From an uncultured Rubrobacteraceae bacterium (GTDB lineage Bacteria > Actinomycetota > Rubrobacteria > Rubrobacterales > Rubrobacteraceae), in the NCBI GenBank assembly GCA_902806105.1, contig CADCVI010000175.1:1-6372 (forward strand): 6,372 nucleotides of DNA, given 5' to 3'. Below are positions 5,448 through 6,372 of the stretch, piece after piece. The translations under genes and the position numbers were made by a program. The notes beneath the pieces were generated by a model. That model worked only from the letters and a program-made list of their open reading frames with translations. It was not told the origin of the DNA and did not search any database. Position 1 is the first letter of the stretch, and every line of letters begins with the position of its first letter.

Positions 5448-5694
5448 GGCTCGTTCCCTTCTCCTGTTCCACCGGCAGAGCGTAAACCCGCGCCCCGTCG
5501 AGCGTGAGTCCCCGCTACAGTATGAGCGGAAACGTCGCCCGTGTTGCATCGCGCTCCGCTTCCACAGCCCAAACCCGGTGCCGCGCGCCCATGACGGTCC
5601 TCCGACAGAGCCGGGAAGCACGAACCTCCAGACGCTCGACCGCGCTAAACCGCCTGTCCCTCGACCAAGACCACGACACGGCGGGCCTTTCAAG

Positions 5695-5704
5695 CCTTCG
5701 AAGG
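5695..5704. repeat. 10-base perfect palindrome CCTTCGAAGG
   Basis: A perfect palindrome in the middle of the divergent intergenic region. Nine of its bases recur at 5808-5816. The pair could be binding sites for one regulator, but words of this size also recur by chance in a window of this length. Confidence 0.3.
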
Positions 5705-5827
5705 GTCCCGGGTATCCGTCTCGGCCGCCGCAGGGCGTCCGCGCGAGATATGCCAAGCCCCCCGAGCACAGAGAAGGTAGCCGGTGCGGTGGAGGGCGAA
5801 CCCGGAACCTTCGAAGCGAGGGGGCGG

Positions 5828-5880
5828 TTAAAAAAGGGGATAAACGAGTGATGATACATGTTGATGTTACCCTATTGAAT
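5828..5880 (+). promoter_or_regulatory. AT-rich probable promoter region of the zinc-ribbon gene
   Basis: This is the only AT-rich stretch upstream of the zinc-ribbon gene, beginning with TTAAAAAA and ending with TATTGAAT. Several -10-like words are present (GATACA at 5853-5858, TATTGA at 5873-5878), but none has a good -35 element at proper spacing. The region is plausible and the exact promoter is not resolved. Confidence 0.3.
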
Positions 5881-5924
5881 GAGCGCGACCAGCGCAGGGG
5901 ATCCCGGATACGGAAAGGGGCGGT

Positions 5925-6149
5925 ATGAGCATTTCGTCACACCCGTCGGTCGAAGAGTTGCGAGAGGCGGTAAGGGGCAGGGGCGGTAAAGTCGCCTGCA
6001 CCATCTGCGGCCACGAAGATTTCGCGATGGAGGAGGTAGCACCTACCGACGCCAGGGGCGGCTACGGCCAGCATCGCCTGCAGCGCGCCGATCTCGTCTG
6101 CAAGAATTGCGGCCACGTAATGGGCTTCGAACTGGCGAGGTTGCAATAA
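5925..6149 (+). CDS. Small zinc-ribbon protein
   Basis: A 74-residue protein with two Cys pairs, CTICGH at 25-30 and CKNCGH at 59-64, spaced 30 residues apart as in a zinc ribbon in which four Cys bind one zinc ion. The N terminus (about 7-19, SVEELREAVRGRG) should be a charged helix. Between the knuckles lies a polar stretch with the Gly-rich turn ARGGYGQ, and after the second knuckle a short hydrophobic strand (VMGFEL). There is no signal peptide or membrane segment, so it is probably cytoplasmic. The ATG has GGAAAGGGG a few bases upstream. It stands alone on its strand, divergent from the GCS2-like gene. Small ribbons of this kind occur in nucleic-acid-binding and metal-handling proteins; I cannot assign a specific function. 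The four Cys at regular spacing make a chance frame unlikely. Confidence 0.8.
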   Translation: MSISSHPSVEELREAVRGRGGKVACTICGHEDFAMEEVAPTDARGGYGQHRLQRADLVCKNCGHVMGFELARLQ

Positions 6150-6172
6150 CCGCTATCTAAAGCCGAACAAGA

Positions 6173-6186
6173 CCGAATCCCTTCGG
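6173..6186 (+). terminator. Candidate terminator hairpin after the zinc-ribbon gene
   Basis: CCGAA and TTCGG form a perfect 5-base stem around TCCC, 23 bases past the TAA stop. It is followed by G/C bases and has no T-run, so it is a weak candidate. Confidence 0.3.
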
Positions 6187-6339
6187 GGCCTGCGCCACGA
6201 CCGACCCATGGGGTGACGCGGGCCCCGCAGAACGTTTCTCCACACCCCCGGCCTGAAGGCACCGTAGTTGCCGTTGGAGGCCCTTCCTCGACCTCGATAT
6301 CTCGGCGGGAAGCCAGAACAGCTGGGGGCTCTCGCCAAC

Positions 6340-6365
6340 CCCGGTAGCACTCTCGCTACTACGGG
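6340..6365. repeat. Two-part hairpin at the right edge
   Basis: GTAGC and GCTAC form an inner stem around ACTCTC. Directly outside, CCCG pairs with CGGG after a two-base TA bulge, giving nine pairs in all. The bases after it (AGTATTG) reach the window end, so it cannot be seen whether a T-run or a gene follows. It could be a terminator, attenuator or part of a structured RNA. Confidence 0.4.
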
Positions 6366-6372
6366 AGTATTG

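Larger units (their letters stand above)
5448..5924. other. Long divergent intergenic region
   Basis: These 477 bases separate the divergent GCS2-like and zinc-ribbon genes. Several frames are open, including 103 codons in frame with the GCS2-like gene, but all give Arg/Pro-rich products without a good ribosome binding site, so I call none. It contains the 10-base palindrome CCTTCGAAGG at 5695-5704 and a related CCTTCGAAG at 5808-5816. The AT-rich stretch 5828-5880 probably holds the promoter of the zinc-ribbon gene. I see no tRNA or riboswitch I can name. Confidence 0.55.
6150..6372. other. Right-end stretch without a recognisable gene
   Basis: No convincing coding frame is visible in these 223 bases. 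A 65-codon minus-strand frame beginning at GTG 6348-6350 gives an Arg/Gly-rich product with no recognisable motif and no good ribosome binding site. The stretch contains the hairpins at 6173-6186 and 6340-6365 and two short GC palindromes (CCCATGGG at 6205-6212, GCGGGCCCCGC at 6218-6228). It may be a leader region of a gene beyond the window. Confidence 0.5.

Noticed and set aside
5448..5756. N-terminal extension of the GCS2-like ligase to an upstream ATG
   Set aside because: The extra 103 residues are not protein-like, and the ribosome binding site at 5456-5465 together with the family's normal N terminus point to the ATG at 5445-5447.
5795..5820. TTCGAA-containing sequence resembling a tRNA T-loop
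   Set aside because: There is no matching acceptor, D or anticodon stem around it. The similar word at 3737 lies inside the MerR-like gene.
3419..5850. Shared 11-base word GATAAACGAGT at 3419-3429 and 5839-5849
   Set aside because: Several 11-base matches are expected by chance in a window of this size, and the flanking bases do not match.
5515..5859. 114-codon minus-strand frame in the divergent intergenic region
   Set aside because: It has no ribosome binding site and an Arg/Ser/Pro-rich composition, and it overlaps the presumed promoter of the zinc-ribbon gene.

Overview
The window looks like ordinary chromosomal DNA from a GC-rich bacterium, most likely an actinobacterium close to Rubrobacter. 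This rests on strongly G/C-rich third codon positions, frequent GTG/TTG starts, and the mix of protein families (a DUF6328-like membrane protein, a bacterial App1/DUF2183 phosphatase, an RlpA-LysM protein, a YbdK/GCS2 ligase). The genus is an inference and no phylogenetic marker is present. I see no phage, insertion sequence, CRISPR array, tRNA or rRNA.

Layout from left to right: the first 42 bases probably hold the start of a minus-strand gene that leaves the window. Positions 168-473 hold no intact gene, but one minus-strand frame reads like broken pieces of a small membrane protein. Then come three well supported minus-strand genes: a four-helix membrane protein of DUF6328 type (509-991), an App1-like HAD phosphatase (1131-2207), and a secreted, probably lipid-anchored RlpA-LysM cell-wall protein (2552-3307). 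Each gene has its own leader and a GC-rich hairpin lies between neighbours, so they look like separate transcription units.

A 291-base, comparatively AT-rich divergent region (3308-3598) separates the rlpA-like gene from a plus-strand gene for a MerR-like DNA-binding protein with a membrane segment at its extreme C terminus (3599-4294). This pair is the most interesting part of the window. A membrane-anchored regulator faces a cell-wall gene whose leader carries repeated CAACGTT words and an imperfect palindrome near the predicted transcription start. A direct link between them is a hypothesis.

The regulator gene converges on a minus-strand glutamate-cysteine-ligase-like carboxylate-amine ligase (4332-5447), with a small bidirectional hairpin between them. 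A 477-base intergenic stretch follows, then a small plus-strand zinc-ribbon protein (5925-6149) and about 220 bases without a recognisable gene that end in a hairpin at the right edge. Apart from envelope functions shared by the rlpA-like gene, the regulator and perhaps the App1-like and DUF6328-like genes, nothing shows that these genes form one pathway.
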